A stretch of DNA of 20,858 nt from Polyrhizophydium stewartii (GCA_027604665.1 JADGIZ010000183.1:1-20858); one strand, 5' to 3'. Numbered from the stretch's first letter, positions 1 through 10,943 are shown. Made by a program: numbers and translations. Notes: generated by a model from the sequence alone, not told the origin.

Positions 1-48
1 GTGTGTGTGTGTGTGTGTGTGTGTGGAGGTGTGTTTGTGTGTGGTGTG
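1..48. repeat. GT dinucleotide microsatellite at the window edge
   Basis: Twelve uninterrupted GT units fill positions 1-24. An interrupted GT-rich tail (GGAGGTGTGTTTGTGTGTGG) runs to about 48. The tract is cut by the window start, so its full length is unknown. It lies about 150 nt beyond the stop codon of the minus-strand gene that ends at 195, so it is probably 3' flanking sequence or UTR of that gene. The ORF that runs through it reads as CVCVCV and is not a gene. Confidence 0.9.
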
Positions 49-194
49 AGATTTGAAAGAGTGACGCAGGATTTCGAGCTGCGATGGAAGAAGAAACAGA
101 CTGCACCGCGTGCAAGCCGACAAGAAAGAAACAACTGTTTCGAAGAGAAGAAAAAGAACAAGTTGAAAAGAAGAGACAAGGCCCACCGCCGCGC

Positions 195-3100
195 TCATCC
201 AACCGTGTGCGGCGGCGCACGCTGTGACACAAACGTCTGGATGGTTTGTGCAAAGACCAGTGCACCTTCCATCTCCAGCGGCGCAAAGTCGTCCCGCGCA
301 AAGATGTGCGGGCTGACGTCCGGGTTCTCGGACAGGAACTGCTGGTGCGGCTGGAAGCCGAGGCGCGCGGGCACGGACTGCAGGCGCGCGTGGTCGCTGC
401 GCGTCCAGCACCACACGACCTGCGGCGGCGGCAGGTTCGCCGCACGCGCCTCGGCCAGCACGCGGTGGATGCCCACGTTCAGCAGGTCAATGTACTGGCC
501 CATGGTCTTGAGGAAGACGCTGCGCGGCGCCATCTGCGCAAAGAAGATGGTGTTCAGGCGCAGATCCCACTCGAGCACCGAGAACGCCACAAAGCTCTTG
601 TTGGGATCATCGTGCGACGTGTGGTGCGATGCCGCTGGCCCGCGCGCCGGCGTGCCCGAGCTAGCCGACGACGAAGACGTGGCGGCCTGGCTCTGCGACT
701 GCATCTGCGACTGCGAGCTCGACCGCGCCGGCGGCGCCGGCGGCAGCGGGACCGTCTGTGTCACGGGCGAGGGCGACAGCATCGCGTGCGGCCCGACCGA
801 CGAGACCTGCGGCCCAAACACCTTGCCGGTCGCCGGCGCTGCGGCTGTGCTCGCCGCGTCGCCGGGGCCGTCGCTCATGGCTGCTGCCGCTGCTGCCGCG
901 GCCATCGCGCGGCCGCCGCCTATCGCACCAGCGTCTGTCATCTCGGCGGCCTGGCCAATCTCGATGCGGCGCAGCCACGAGATGTTCTCCTTCACAGAGA
1001 ACTTGCCCTTGCCCTTGTTGCGGTGCCGCTTGTCCATCCACGCCACGGTCAGGAACCGCCGGCAGTACGCCGGCACCTGCGTCGGGATCGACGTCGTGGC
1101 GGACGCGCCGTCGCTGCTGAGCTGGATCGTGCCCTCGTCCATGCCGGGCACCACAAAGTCCATCACCGACGTCCGCCACAGCTGCTCCAGGTCCGCGCGC
1201 ACAGACACGTACGAGCCGTACTTGGGCGACTGGATGATCGCGGGCACGGCGTACAGCGAGATCATGCAGTCGTAGAACACGTCCTGGATGCCGTTGAGCA
1301 CGTCGGGCGTGAGCTCCGAGGAGACATCGAGCACCTGGTAGTTGACCAGCGCGTTGCCCACGCGCACGTGCGGCAGCGAGCACGTCCGGCGGCCGCGCTC
1401 AAACAGCTCCTTGGGCCGCCACTTGCCCGTGCGCTGCTTGCCGCCGCCGCCGCACTCGGAGCAGAACATGTACGTCTGGCAGCACGGCTTGCACACGTAC
1501 TCGGGCTTGAGATCCTCGGCGCCCTGTGCGGCCGCGAACGCCGCCGAGCCGGCGCCGTCCTTGCCGCCCTGCCTGATGCAGCCGCCGCCCATCGAGGGCG
1601 AGATGCCCATGCGCGCAAGCAGGCCAATGCCGAGCGTGCGCTTGCACACCTCGCAGTCGATCGTCGGCACGCTGCTGCGCGACCGCTTCTTGGACGCGCC
1701 GGACGCGGACCGGGCCGGATCCGAGCCCGACATGGCCGTGCCGCCGGCGCTGCCGCCCGCACTGCCCGCGCCGCACGAGCCGCTGCCCGCACCGCCGCTC
1801 AGCGAGAAGGCGTCGTTGGAGATGTGCGTCGACTGCAGATCCAGCTGGGATCCGGACTGGTTGCTGTTCCGCAGCGAACGGCCCGGCTGCGACTCGCAGC
1901 GCGCGCACGACACGCTCATGAGCGCCTCGATCTGCGCCGCGTTGTCGTTGCCGCGCACAAAGATGGTGCCGATCTCGACCGAGCACCGGTTGCAGTAGAA
2001 CGGCCGTTCAATAAGCTTGCGTCGGCCGCATGCACCGCCGACTGAGTTCATCAGGTTTGAGACCGGGCCGCCAGAGCATGTTCCTGCATTCGCGCTCGCG
2101 ATCCCGGCCTGGATGCCCCACGCCGCGGCTTGCAGCGCGCTGTGGGTCGCCAGCGCCGACGCCTCGTCGTGATGCCCGACCTGCGGCTGCGGCTGCGGCT
2201 GCGGGAAGAAGGCCGGAGTCATTGTCGAGGCCATTGCAAGGCGCGGCGTCTGGAGCTTGACCGGCAGCACCATCGGCGACGACGACGTCGATTGCAGAAG
2301 CAAGTGCGTGCTGAAGACGGGCAACGCATCGCCCGGCGATCCACGGCGGCGCAGCTGCTGGCGCTTGGCAGCATGCGAGTCAGCGCCAACGCCATGCAGC
2401 GACCGATCGAGCAGCTGTGCCTGCATCGCCTGAGTCGGGATCGTCGCCTGCGTCATAAAATGCATCGAGTCTCCTGGCAGCGTCTGCCCGATCTGCGGGT
2501 GCGGCTGCAGAAACGTGCTCGGCTGCTGCGACACATGGGTGAACGTCGCTTCGAGCTGCGCAATGTTGGTCGTGGGCGATGCAAGGCCTCCGTCGTTGTT
2601 ATGGACACCTTGCATGGCTTGCTGTGCTTCGTCGCGGCGGGCAAACGAGTCTGACTGCCCGTCGGCAAGCAACGGCAGCGAGCCCTGCTGCGGCGTTTGG
2701 AAGCCTTGCACTCGCTGCGCGTGGTAGAACGACTGGGCTTGCTGCTGGGTGGCGATACTGTGCATCGCGGTCGGAGACTGCATCTGGAAGCCGTCATGGT
2801 CAAACCTGGAGGCGGCATCGGTCATGTCCATTGTGCTTGCGGAACCAGATTGTTGCATGATCATTGGATGGATACCGCCGGGTTGGTCCTTGGTTTGATC
2901 CGTGCGCAAGGTAGTGCTCGTCTGCTGCGTCTGCTGAGTCTGCTGCTGCTGTTTCTCCTGCGATGCCGGCTGCTTTTGATTCTTCTGTTGCTGCTGTTGC
3001 TGTTGCATTTGCTGCTGCAGGAACATGTGCGGCGGCAAAGGCGACGGCTGCGTCACGGGCGACGGCGTAATATGGGCCGAGAAGTTCTGCGGCTGGATCG

Positions 3101-5476
3101 ACTGGAATAGATGCGGCGAGGACGTGTGCGGCATGTGCGACAAGAAAGAGGGAATCGGCAGCAGCTGACCAGCGTGGAATGTGCTTGCCGGATAGAATGC
3201 AAACGGACCCGGCGCCGATGCAAACGTCCCCACAGGCGGCAGACCCGAAGAAGTCTGGGTGTGCTGAGCAAGCAGGCCTGCCGACTTGTCGCCTGGCATA
3301 CTTGATCCAAGTCCGTTTGCACCGAAACTGCCTCCAAAGCTGGTGGCGAAGCTGCCGTCGATGCCGGTCTGGGCGCCAGGAACAGCGCTCGCAGCTTGCG
3401 GGTCAGCCGTGTTTGCTGATGTGGCCAAGCCCTTTACAGTTCCGGGCTGTCTTGCATGCGCAGGGGATGCCATGACCGAGCCAGGATCCACACCAACAGG
3501 GTGAGTCTCCTCCGGCGACTTTTCAACCTGCATCGGCTGCTGGCCCTGTGCCTGCTGCTTCGGCGCAGTCGATTCGCCACCAGTCGCATTCGCACCAGCG
3601 TCGGAGTGGCTCTGCTTGGCCGAGGATCGCGCGCTCGGGGTCTCGCTTGCACCAATGTTGAGCTGGTCCTGAACGAGCTTGCGGATGTTGGTCGAGATCG
3701 ACTCCTCCTGCTGCGAGATCTCGAGCGGGACCGATGCAAGATTGTTCTCGGACGACTCGCCCAGCCGTTCCATGAACGATCGGCTGAAGCTTGCCGTGCC
3801 AATGAGCTGCGACGGATGCATGGTGTCCCCAGCGCCTTCGGCGGGCTTGTCACCAGCAATGGTGGATGGCGCTGCTGTCGCGCCGCGCCGCGCCATGTCG
3901 CGCAAGGCAATTCATGCGCCGTTGGCACGCCAATGTGGAAAAGGTCAGCTCTTCGTGGCAGAATGCTGCCTGCAGCTGCAGCTGCGGCTCACCAAATGCA
4001 TGCGTTAAGCTCCATGCCTCGGACTGGCGGGTGGCCGCATCTTGCAGATCTGGAGACGCATCGGCCATATGGATCGGGGGCATCGGGTCGTAGAGGTGCG
4101 ACTGCATGTACTCTTCGGGGATCGAGTCGATTGCGGGGTTGATGCCAGGCCGTATGTTGCCGCGATGCTGCGCCGCCGTGCCCGACGACGTGAACGAAGC
4201 GCTGTTGACGTCCATCAGACCGTGCGAGCTGTGGAACAGCGACGACGGATCCGACGAAGACATGGACGACCCCAGTGTGACCTGAGACGAGCGCTTGCTC
4301 TCATAGCTCAGGCGCTTTTCGCTGAGCTCGCGGTGTTGCCAGGCGTTGTTGGTCTTGTTGCCTGTGGCTTCCAAGACACGGTCGGGAAGGGGTGCATGGT
4401 GTGGCGATGGGAAGAGTGAGAGCATACGCCAGAGTGCGCACCGACCGTGTCAGCTCGGTTTGTGCGGTGGCCACAAGCACGATGCGTGCAGAGAGACTGG
4501 GGCAAACGCGAGGGGGGTTGGGAGTTGACCGACGGCAGCGCCATTGTTTGGCATGCGCCGCTGTGAGGTAAACAAACAGGCACCATCTGCTGCTCTCGGA
4601 TCGAGGGCAGCGGCGTCGTGCGCTGCACGGGTGGTTCTCGATCACCAGGCCTGCGCACGCAGGGGGTCGCGGCGAGTGCTCGGGGAGCATCGTCGCGGCG
4701 GGCAGCATTGCGAACGCGATCACAGCGGTATCGCGACGGCCCGTGTGGCAGGGCGGCTGCGGACGCGTGCAGTCTTACGCACGCTCCCGCGCGCGGGAGG
4801 GCCGGGCTCGCTGACGCGATGGCCCGCGCAAGCGCTGTCCTCGCTTGGCGGCGGCGGCGGCGGCGGCGGCGCCTGCGGCGAGCGGGCAAGGCAGGCGAGC
4901 AGCCATCAGATGGGCGGGATGCCAACATGGCGGGGCGGGAGGCGCATCAAGGCGGCAAAATCACAGCCAGCAACGAGCACGGGGCAGCGCACCGGTCGGA
5001 GCAATGTAGTCGTAGAGTCCGGCAGAGCTGGGCGGCCGCGAGAGCTGCGGCATGAGCATGTCCGCGCGGGTCGAGTCGCGGGAGAGCGAGCCGCCCTTGA
5101 TCGTGCGGAACATCGAGAGCAGATCGTCGTGCGTGTCCTGCTGGTTCGGCATGCCATGCTCGCCGCCGCTGCCAAAGGCGCTGCCGTTGCCGTACATTGA
5201 CATCGCAATCTCGTCGGCGCTCGCAAACTCGGACGACGAAAGGCCCGGCGGCGGCGACGCCTGGTGGCCCGAGCGCGCCGAGTAGTCGTGTTGCGTGTAG
5301 TCGGATGCCGATGTCGAGCTCGACTGTAGGATATCCGCCGAAAGCGGGTTCAGAAGGTCTGCCGATGAGAGGCGCAGGTCCTTGGAGAGCATCGGCGGCT
5401 TGGCAGGCGCGGTGCGGTGCGCAGCCGCCAGCGCAATCCCGGCCGCAGCACCGGTGGCCGCAGCATCGTCGGCCAT
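195..5476 (-). CDS. Q-rich regulator-like protein with cysteine clusters and a conserved-looking C-terminal domain, 3 exons
   Basis: I do not recognise a named family. Modelled exons on the minus strand are 5476-4993, 4361-3993 and 3874-195, giving 1510 residues. Both junctions are phase 1 and restore the frame. The N-terminal ~900 residues are low complexity, rich in S, Q, P and G, with a glutamine tract near residues 571-603. Cysteine pairs follow: CNRC near 912, CARC near 943, CEVC near 1024, and a CKPCC...CSEC cluster near 1077-1092. These look like zinc-binding knuckles. The C-terminal ~400 residues are predicted to be folded and are interrupted by an Ala- and Ser/Gln-rich insert. The last part has alternating strands and helices with the motif VVWCWTRSDHARL near residue 1440, which could be a GNAT-like acetyltransferase fold; that is inference only. 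Layout and composition suggest a nuclear regulator. The acceptor of exon 3 is the least certain part: CAG one codon further on is an alternative. Confidence 0.7.
2919..3017 (-). repeat. CAG/CTG-rich tract encoding polyglutamine
   Basis: Interrupted CTG/TTG triplets on the plus strand encode a glutamine-rich run on the minus strand: about seven consecutive Q, then Q mixed with K and T. The tract lies inside the large Q-rich protein gene. Mixed CAG and CAA codons indicate a coding tract rather than a pure microsatellite. Confidence 0.8.
4362..4992 (-). other. Unusually long intron (about 631 nt) of the Q-rich regulator gene
   Basis: The donor is GTGCGC after the ...YIAPT exon, and the acceptor is CCACAG before the codons for NKTNNAWQ. 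The join is phase 1 and reads through as APTGNKTNNAW. All other introns in the window are 49-255 nt. The interval contains a (GGC)8 run and no convincing coding sequence on either strand. The open frames seen there are R/A-rich, as expected from GC-rich noncoding DNA. An alternative promoter or an undetected small exon inside it is possible. Confidence 0.6.
4847..4870. repeat. (GGC)8 trinucleotide run
   Basis: Eight perfect GGC units lie inside the long intron of the Q-rich regulator gene. No coding function is seen. Confidence 0.85.
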
Positions 5477-5732
5477 TTGGGTCGAGCGGGAAGAAAGAGA
5501 TGAAGATGGGTTAACGAATAAAGGGGTGCGCCGGCGGAAGAGGAGAAGTGGGGGCGTGTGGTGGGTCGGTTGTTTTTGAGACGCGGGGGAAAGTGCCGTA
5601 TCGGCTGCCTGGGCGGATTTTGTGAATATGGGACAAAGCCTGCGATGCGGCGACCCGCAGGCAGCCCGAGATGGCCACTGCCGCCGGGCAGGGACGATCA
5701 AGAGTGTATGCTCTGTTTATCGATGCAAGCCG
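5477..5732 (-). promoter_or_regulatory. Intergenic 256 nt: promoter and 5' UTR of the Q-rich regulator gene
   Basis: This gap separates the start codon of the Q-rich regulator (5476, minus) from the stop codon of the next minus-strand gene (5733). It therefore holds the 3' end of one gene and the promoter of the other. The part next to the start (about 5490-5525) is purine-rich on the plus strand (GGAAGAAAGAGATGAAGATG), so pyrimidine-rich in the transcript. No TATA box or other specific element was identified. Confidence 0.4.
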
Positions 5733-7817
5733 TCACATACTCGCAGCCAGGATGCGCAACCCCGCTTCCCAGTCGCGGCTCAGCACATCCTCGCGCGAGC
5801 CCAGCGCGTCGTCGTCACCTTCGCTTTCCGATGTCGCCGCGCCAGATCGCAAATCGCCGCGATCCAGCGAGGTGCGACTCCCGCGGCTACTTCGGCGATT
5901 CCCTGCGCCGCCGGACGCGGGGCCTCGCTTGCCGCCCCGCCCACCGCGGCCCGGAGACTGCCGTTCACGGCGATTCCGTGGCTGCGCATCCGAGAGCTCG
6001 CTCCTCCACTCGTCGACAAGCCTCGCGATCTGTGCCTTGGCCTCGGCGCGCTCTTCGTCCGAGAGCTCGAGGCCGCGTAGCATCCCGGCAATCAGCACTC
6101 CGTGCAACCAGAGGTTATTCGGCGTCATGTGCACGGGCCGAGAGTCCAGATGCAGCTTGGAGACCTTGCCCCAGTGCGGCGGCAGCCGGACAAGGTGCCT
6201 AACCGACGGCGGATACACGCTCGATGCAACAAGAGCGCGGTCGCATAAACGCCGCAGCATCTCGCCAGCACCGAGGGTCTGAGGTCGCTCCGCAACGTAT
6301 GTCAGCCGCGGACGAGAGAACACAATCGATGAGCATCTCGACCACTTACTCGAACAAAGATTGAAAGTAGTCGCTGCTTGTGCGTGTCGGCCGACCGCCG
6401 CTGCTTTTCCCGATCCTTGGGATTGGGCTGGCTCCTCCGTGCGCGCTTGGGTGTGGGCCTGCCCTTGGAATCGGTGCGCGTGTCGTCGCTATCCTGCCCA
6501 TCGTCGTCTACTGCGACGGCCATATCCTCACAGTCACCTGAATCCCTGACCTTGTCGTCGCCGCCAGATCCATCGTCTCGGTCATCGCTGTCGGCACCAC
6601 TGGAGCTACTCTCTTCCGATCTGTCGTTTGGAGAAACTCCAGCTTGCGCCATGATGTTGATCACCTCGACCGCCCGGTCCGATACAATATCGTAAAAGTC
6701 GGCCACCTCGAGCGGACAATCTGCAGATCCAATCTGGCCGAGTGCATCAGCGCTTTGCTGCAATACGCGGCGTCAAACAGGATCCTCACGACATCCAACC
6801 ACTGGGCCGCGATTGCCGCAACTTCGTCCGCGGCATCAGGCTGGACTCGCACAGCTGCGATTGCCGCTAGCATGTCCAGCGCCTCGGCGACCTGCGCCGG
6901 CGCGCCGCCTCGCCGTCGGTTGTGTGCGCTGGGGCTGTCGACAAGAACGGATCCAGATAGCCCTTAAAGATCAACGCAGTCAGCGCCAATACGGTATTCT
7001 CAGCGCGGCGGCGGCGGCGGCCACACACATCCTGCTTGGGCCAGATCCTGTCGCGCAATGGCCATGAGCAGCTGCATGTGCATGCGCTGCTTGTCCGCCT
7101 TTGGCACCACGTTGGTTAGCCAGACATGCAACATAGTACATCACTACAGAGCAGCAGCTCGCCTCTTGCCGCTGGCCGCGCAGCACGGCTCTGTTCAGGC
7201 GCTCCCACACCGCCTGGACCGTTGACCAGAATGTGCTGAGTTGGTTGGCGCTCTGGTTCTGCTGCTGCTGTTGTTGTTCGGCCAACGTCAATGGCAGGAT
7301 CCGGTACATTTGCGCCGTTGCTCCCGGGACGTAGCTCGACGGCACCCAGACACCCGCAAATGGGGCCGTTCCAAAGTCGGCCAGCAGCCGCCGGAACAGC
7401 AGGCAGACGGCCGTCGCCTCGGCGTGTCCGACCGAAGCGTCCGAAATCGACAGCCGCAGCAACTCGCGGAGCGTCGAGCTGCGACGCAGCGGGAGCAACC
7501 AGCGTCAGCGTAAAGAGACAGAGGCGTGATACTAGCAGCCCTCTGGCGCACGCTCGGCCGCAGGCAGGTTGGCGAGCCGGACCTGTGCGGAAAGCTCGAG
7601 TCGGTCAGGCACACGAGGATAAACTCGACCGCGTCCTGGACTTGAGGCGCGATCGCCAGCCCACGGCGGTCCCGTGCAGGCGGGACGCGAGGCGGGTCCG
7701 TGTCAGCGCGGAACAGGTGCGCCTGCTCGCGGCATGCCGCGACCCACCGCGGCGCTCGTCGAGTAGGATGCGGATCGAGTCCGAGACCGAGACCAAAAAG
7801 GGCGCCGGCGCCGACAT
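5733..7817 (-). CDS. Unrecognised 543-residue helical protein, 7 exons
   Basis: Modelled exons on the minus strand are 7817-7748, 7640-7583, 7478-7148, 7098-7029, 6962-6790, 6733-6350 and 6278-5733. They total 1632 nt and all phases match. I recognise no family. Residues 1-250 look like a helical repeat solenoid (SIRILLDERR, AVEFILVCLTDSSF, LRELLRLSISDASV) with a six-Q run near residue 120. The central region is first acidic and serine-rich (DSDDRDDGSGGDD), then basic (RPTPKRARRSQ), which resembles a nuclear localisation signal. The last 180 residues include a possible folded part, then an RG/GG-rich stretch (GRGGRGGKRG) and an acidic tail. Four introns have clear CTGAC/CTGAT-type branch sites. 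The 49-nt intron 7099-7147 and the GTGTGT donor at 7028 are the weakest calls. The gene is divergent from ARMC8, with only 26 nt between the two start codons. Confidence 0.6.
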
Positions 7818-7843
7818 GGCCGATTTTGCGAGAAAGGTGGGCA
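7818..7843. promoter_or_regulatory. 26-nt gap between two divergent start codons
   Basis: The minus-strand ATG of the unrecognised 543-residue protein ends at 7817. The plus-strand ATG of ARMC8/Gid5 begins at 7844. The gap cannot hold two independent core promoters and 5' UTRs. Transcription must therefore start inside the neighbouring gene, giving overlapping antisense 5' ends, or one of the starts is misplaced. The ARMC8 start is supported by the alignable length of its N-terminus. Confidence 0.5.
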
Positions 7844-10800
7844 ATGACCGTCGTCGCGCAGTCCAAGCACCAGCTCGCCGTCGAGGCGCTGGCCAGGCGC
7901 GAGTCGCCGCAGCACGTCCGCGAGGCCGTGCGCTTCATCAAGAACGTCATCATCGGAAACCCAACCAAGAAGGACCACTACCTGCACTCGCTCGACCTGG
8001 CGCCCAGGTGTCTGTCGCTCGCCCCCCGACTCCGTGCCACTCTGCGAGCTGCTGACTCCTGCTCGACGGCCCGCAACCGGGCGTTGCCGCGCTCGCCGGC
8101 TGCACACCACACCGCCACGGCCGCGGCCGCTATCACCTTGGTGCCGCGCGTGTGTCTGCGCCTGCGCCCGCGCGCTGGCTGCGTCTCCAGGATGGTCGAG
8201 TGCCTGCGAGTGTTTGGCGCCGAGACCGAGCTCTGCATGGAAATCGCCACAGTGGTCGCCAGCCTCGCGAACGGTGCGTGCCCCCTGCGCCGTGCGTGCA
8301 GCCTCGGGCCGGTGCGCCGATGGCCTTGTGACGCAGGCCGTGCCTTCGCGGCCGCTCAGATCCCCGGCAGGCCCCGCCGCAGCCCCGCGTGCGTGGGTCG
8401 TGAAGACCGGCAGCAGCGCGCGTCGGAGCTTGTCGAGGTTCCGCTCGAGCTTGGAGCGGGCTGGCGCCGATCTGCTTGCTGACCGCTCGCACACCGCCGT
8501 TGGCGATGCTGATCTCGTTTCCCGACAGGCTGCGATCAGAACGTAGCGACACTCGTTGCCGCGGGGATAATGCCGCCCCTGTTCAGCGCGCTGTCGTCGC
8601 CCGATCCGAGGCTGGTCGACGCGGGCGTCCGTGCGCTGCGCTCAATCGTCCAGCGGCCCGCCCTGCCCGGCGAGCAGGTCTTTGAGCTTGCGCACATACA
8701 AGGACTAACAGCGCTGGTCGCGGATGCGGCTGAAAACCCATCGTCCATCTCGATCCACATTGCCGAGGTCACCGCAATAATCTTGGCACGAATCGCAGAG
8801 TCCAGCACAGCTGCGCGCGACGCTGTTGCTGTCGGCGGTACAATCTCCTCGCTGGTCAAGTGGCTGGATCCGCGCTGGTCCTCGACGCCTCGTGTGCAGG
8901 AGGCCGTGCTCGACTGCCTTGCAAGTTTGAGCCTCGACAACACACGCGTCGCAAGGAGTATCTCCATGTCCAAGCGTGCGTGTGCGCCAGGCACCGTCTT
9001 CTAGCACATCGGCTGCAAGCTGACCGCGACAATGACAGTGCCTGACGGACAGCGCGTTGTCAACGCGGCGTTTAGCCTTGTGCGCGACAAGCGACCCTCG
9101 ATGCGTCTTGCGGCGGCGAGCTGGTGCGTATGCATGTACGAGTGTCTCCGTGCGCTCCGTCTCTGGACCTCGCTGACTTGCCGAGCAGCATCACCAACAT
9201 GCACAGGGCCATGGCCATTCCGCGCGAACTGCAGCCCAGCATCGTGCTTGTTCTGTTGCCGACAGTCATCCGCCTGTTCAGCGACGCCGCGCAGCAAGCC
9301 TCGGCTGGCTCTGCCGGCTATCCCGGCCTCGCAACGATCAGCGAGCGCGCCATGGCTCTGTTTGCGACGCTTGTGGCCGACAACCAGGAGCTGCAGACCG
9401 CGGCAATGGAGGCAGATGCCATCGTTAAGCTTGCCCAGATCATCACTGGCCTTGCCGCTGCCGAGGCCACGGCGGAGCAGGGCAGCAAGAGCGCCAAGCA
9501 GGCCAAACAGCACGGCGTGTCCTGGGATATGCCTCGCTCGCCGGATGCGTTTGCAGGCCTGGCAGTCAGCGCTGCGGCGGCTGTGGATCGCCAGCGAGAG
9601 GTGCGTTTCTTGATTGTTCGCCCTTGCCAGCGTGCATCTCGTCTTACGCCACAAGCTTGCACCCGCAGAGCGCTTTGCAGGCCGTTGCCGATGTCTGCGG
9701 CCTCAAGGAGGAGTGTCGCAAGCAGGTGATTGACGCCAAGCTGCTCCCGCACATTGTTGCCTCTCTCTCGCACCACAGCACCGGTGTCCGCAAGGCGGCG
9801 TGCCGCTGCACACGCAGCCTGTCTCGCAGCGTCAAGAACCTGCGCACGAGCCTTATGGACGCCGGCATAGCAGCCCCTCTCTTCAACCTGCTCTTCGACA
9901 CGTCGATCGATGTTCAGATCGAGGCCTCGGCAACACTTTGCAACATTGTGCTCGACTTTTCGCCCATGAAGAAGATTGTGCTCGAAAAAGGCGGCGTCAA
10001 GCGCCTGGTCGAGCTTGTCGCCCAGCCCAACATCCTTTTGCGCCGCAACGCGCTCTGGGCCCTAAAGAACATGACGTTCCAGAACGACTCAGAGATCAAG
10101 CGGGATGTCATGCAGCATTTGGGCTGGGACAAGCTGCTCGTGTAAGCTTCGTGCGCGGGTCTCTCTTTCGGCCGAACAAAAGAGGCGGCTACGACTGGCG
10201 AAAGCTGACTGAGCGAGCAGGCTAATGGACGACGGCGATCTGGTCATCCAAGAGCAGGCACTGAACCTGCTTCGCAACCTTGCATGCGGCAAGGAGTCGG
10301 CAAGTCCACGACCTGGCGAATGACCCCAGGCGCACTTGCTGACAGCCTTGGTGCAGGACGTCGATGCTGTGTTTTCTGGGTTCAGAGACGCAGATATCTT
10401 TGGTGTGCTCGAGCGCAAGCTGCAAACTATGGCTGCCCACCCAGAGATTGTGCTGCAGACTCTGTACATCATTGTAAACCTGGGCATCGGCAACCTCGAG
10501 CACAAGACTGCGATGATGGCACGCACGGGCTTGCTGCAGCATACTTTTGCATTCCTGGTGGGGGTGTAGTACGCAGTAGCCTGCGTCGCCAAGCATGCAA
10601 GCTGACCCAGGCTTTGCAGGATCACGAGAACCCGCAGATCCGGGTCGCGGCAATCTGGTGCGTGATCAACCTTACATGGATGGACGACCCCGGCGCACGC
10701 GAGCGCGTGATTGCTTTGAGCGCGCTGGGCATCGAAGAGAAGCTGCGTCGCCTGGTCAACGACGACAACCTGGACGTTAAGGACCGCGCAGCGACGGCGC

Positions 10801-10943
10801 TGTCCAATATGCAAGGATCGCTCTCGGCCGCTGGCGGCTCATCGTCCACCGCGCAGCCGACATCGGCAACGGGGCAGACCGCCCCGACGGTTGGCGACAG
10901 CTCGCCTGCGGCACAACACGACTCCAGCGACACCATGCTCTGA
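7844..10943 (+). CDS. ARMC8: ARMC8/Gid5-type armadillo subunit of the GID/CTLH ubiquitin ligase, 9 exons
   Basis: Exons are 7844-8007, 8191-8273, 8529-8975, 9039-9123, 9189-9600, 9669-10141, 10221-10299, 10357-10557 and 10620-10943, encoding 755 residues. The protein is built of armadillo repeats and matches ARMC8 along its length, as recalled from the family: the start around NVIIGNPTKKD and LAPRMVECL, then TRSLSRSVKNLRTS, IVLDFSPMKK, LWALKNMTFQND, QALNLLRNLACGKE and RVAAIWCVINLTWMDD. In yeast the homologue Gid5/Vid28 is a scaffold that docks substrate receptors such as Gid4 onto the GID E3 ligase, which degrades gluconeogenic enzymes. An importin-alpha identity was considered and fits less well. 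A serine- and alanine-rich disordered tail of about 40 residues follows the last repeat. Most introns carry CTGAC before the acceptor. The seventh intron is GC-AG and removes an in-frame TGA. Confidence 0.9.
10300..10356 (+). other. GC-AG intron in ARMC8/Gid5
   Basis: The donor reads TCG|GCAAGT, which is the classical GC donor context, and the acceptor is TTGGTGCAG. A CTGAC branch motif starts at 10339. The 57-nt intron contains an in-frame TGA at 10321. Removing it joins GKES to DVDAVFSGF in phase 0 and restores the ARMC8 alignment. No GT donor nearby does this. Confidence 0.75.

Noticed and set aside
1..48. GT repeat as a possible telomere
   Set aside because: It is a plain dinucleotide repeat that degenerates within 50 nt into ordinary gene-flanking sequence, without a telomeric unit.
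246..2045. 599-residue plus-strand open frame and similar long R/A-rich frames throughout
   Set aside because: These frames lie antisense to, or out of frame with, the Q-rich regulator gene. They are rich in Arg, Ala and Pro, as expected when GC-rich coding DNA is read in the wrong frame, and show no domain.
4308..5200. Open frames inside the long intron of the Q-rich regulator gene on both strands
   Set aside because: They consist of Arg/Ala-rich low-complexity sequence with no splice links or homology and overlap each other on several frames.
7099..7147. Short frame reading MLHVWLTNVVPK as coding continuation of the unknown minus-strand gene
   Set aside because: Treating it as a 49-nt intron with a CTAAC branch site and CCAAAG acceptor joins exons in phase 0. 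Reading through leaves the frame of the preceding exon. The call remains tentative.
10321..10323. In-frame TGA suggesting that ARMC8/Gid5 is truncated or broken
   Set aside because: The stop lies inside a GC-AG intron (10300-10356) whose removal restores the repeat and the frame.
7844..10943. Importin-alpha identity for the armadillo gene
   Set aside because: There is no importin-beta-binding basic N-terminus, and the repeat motifs (SLSRSVKNLRTS, LDFSPMKK, LRNLACGKE) fit ARMC8/Gid5 instead.
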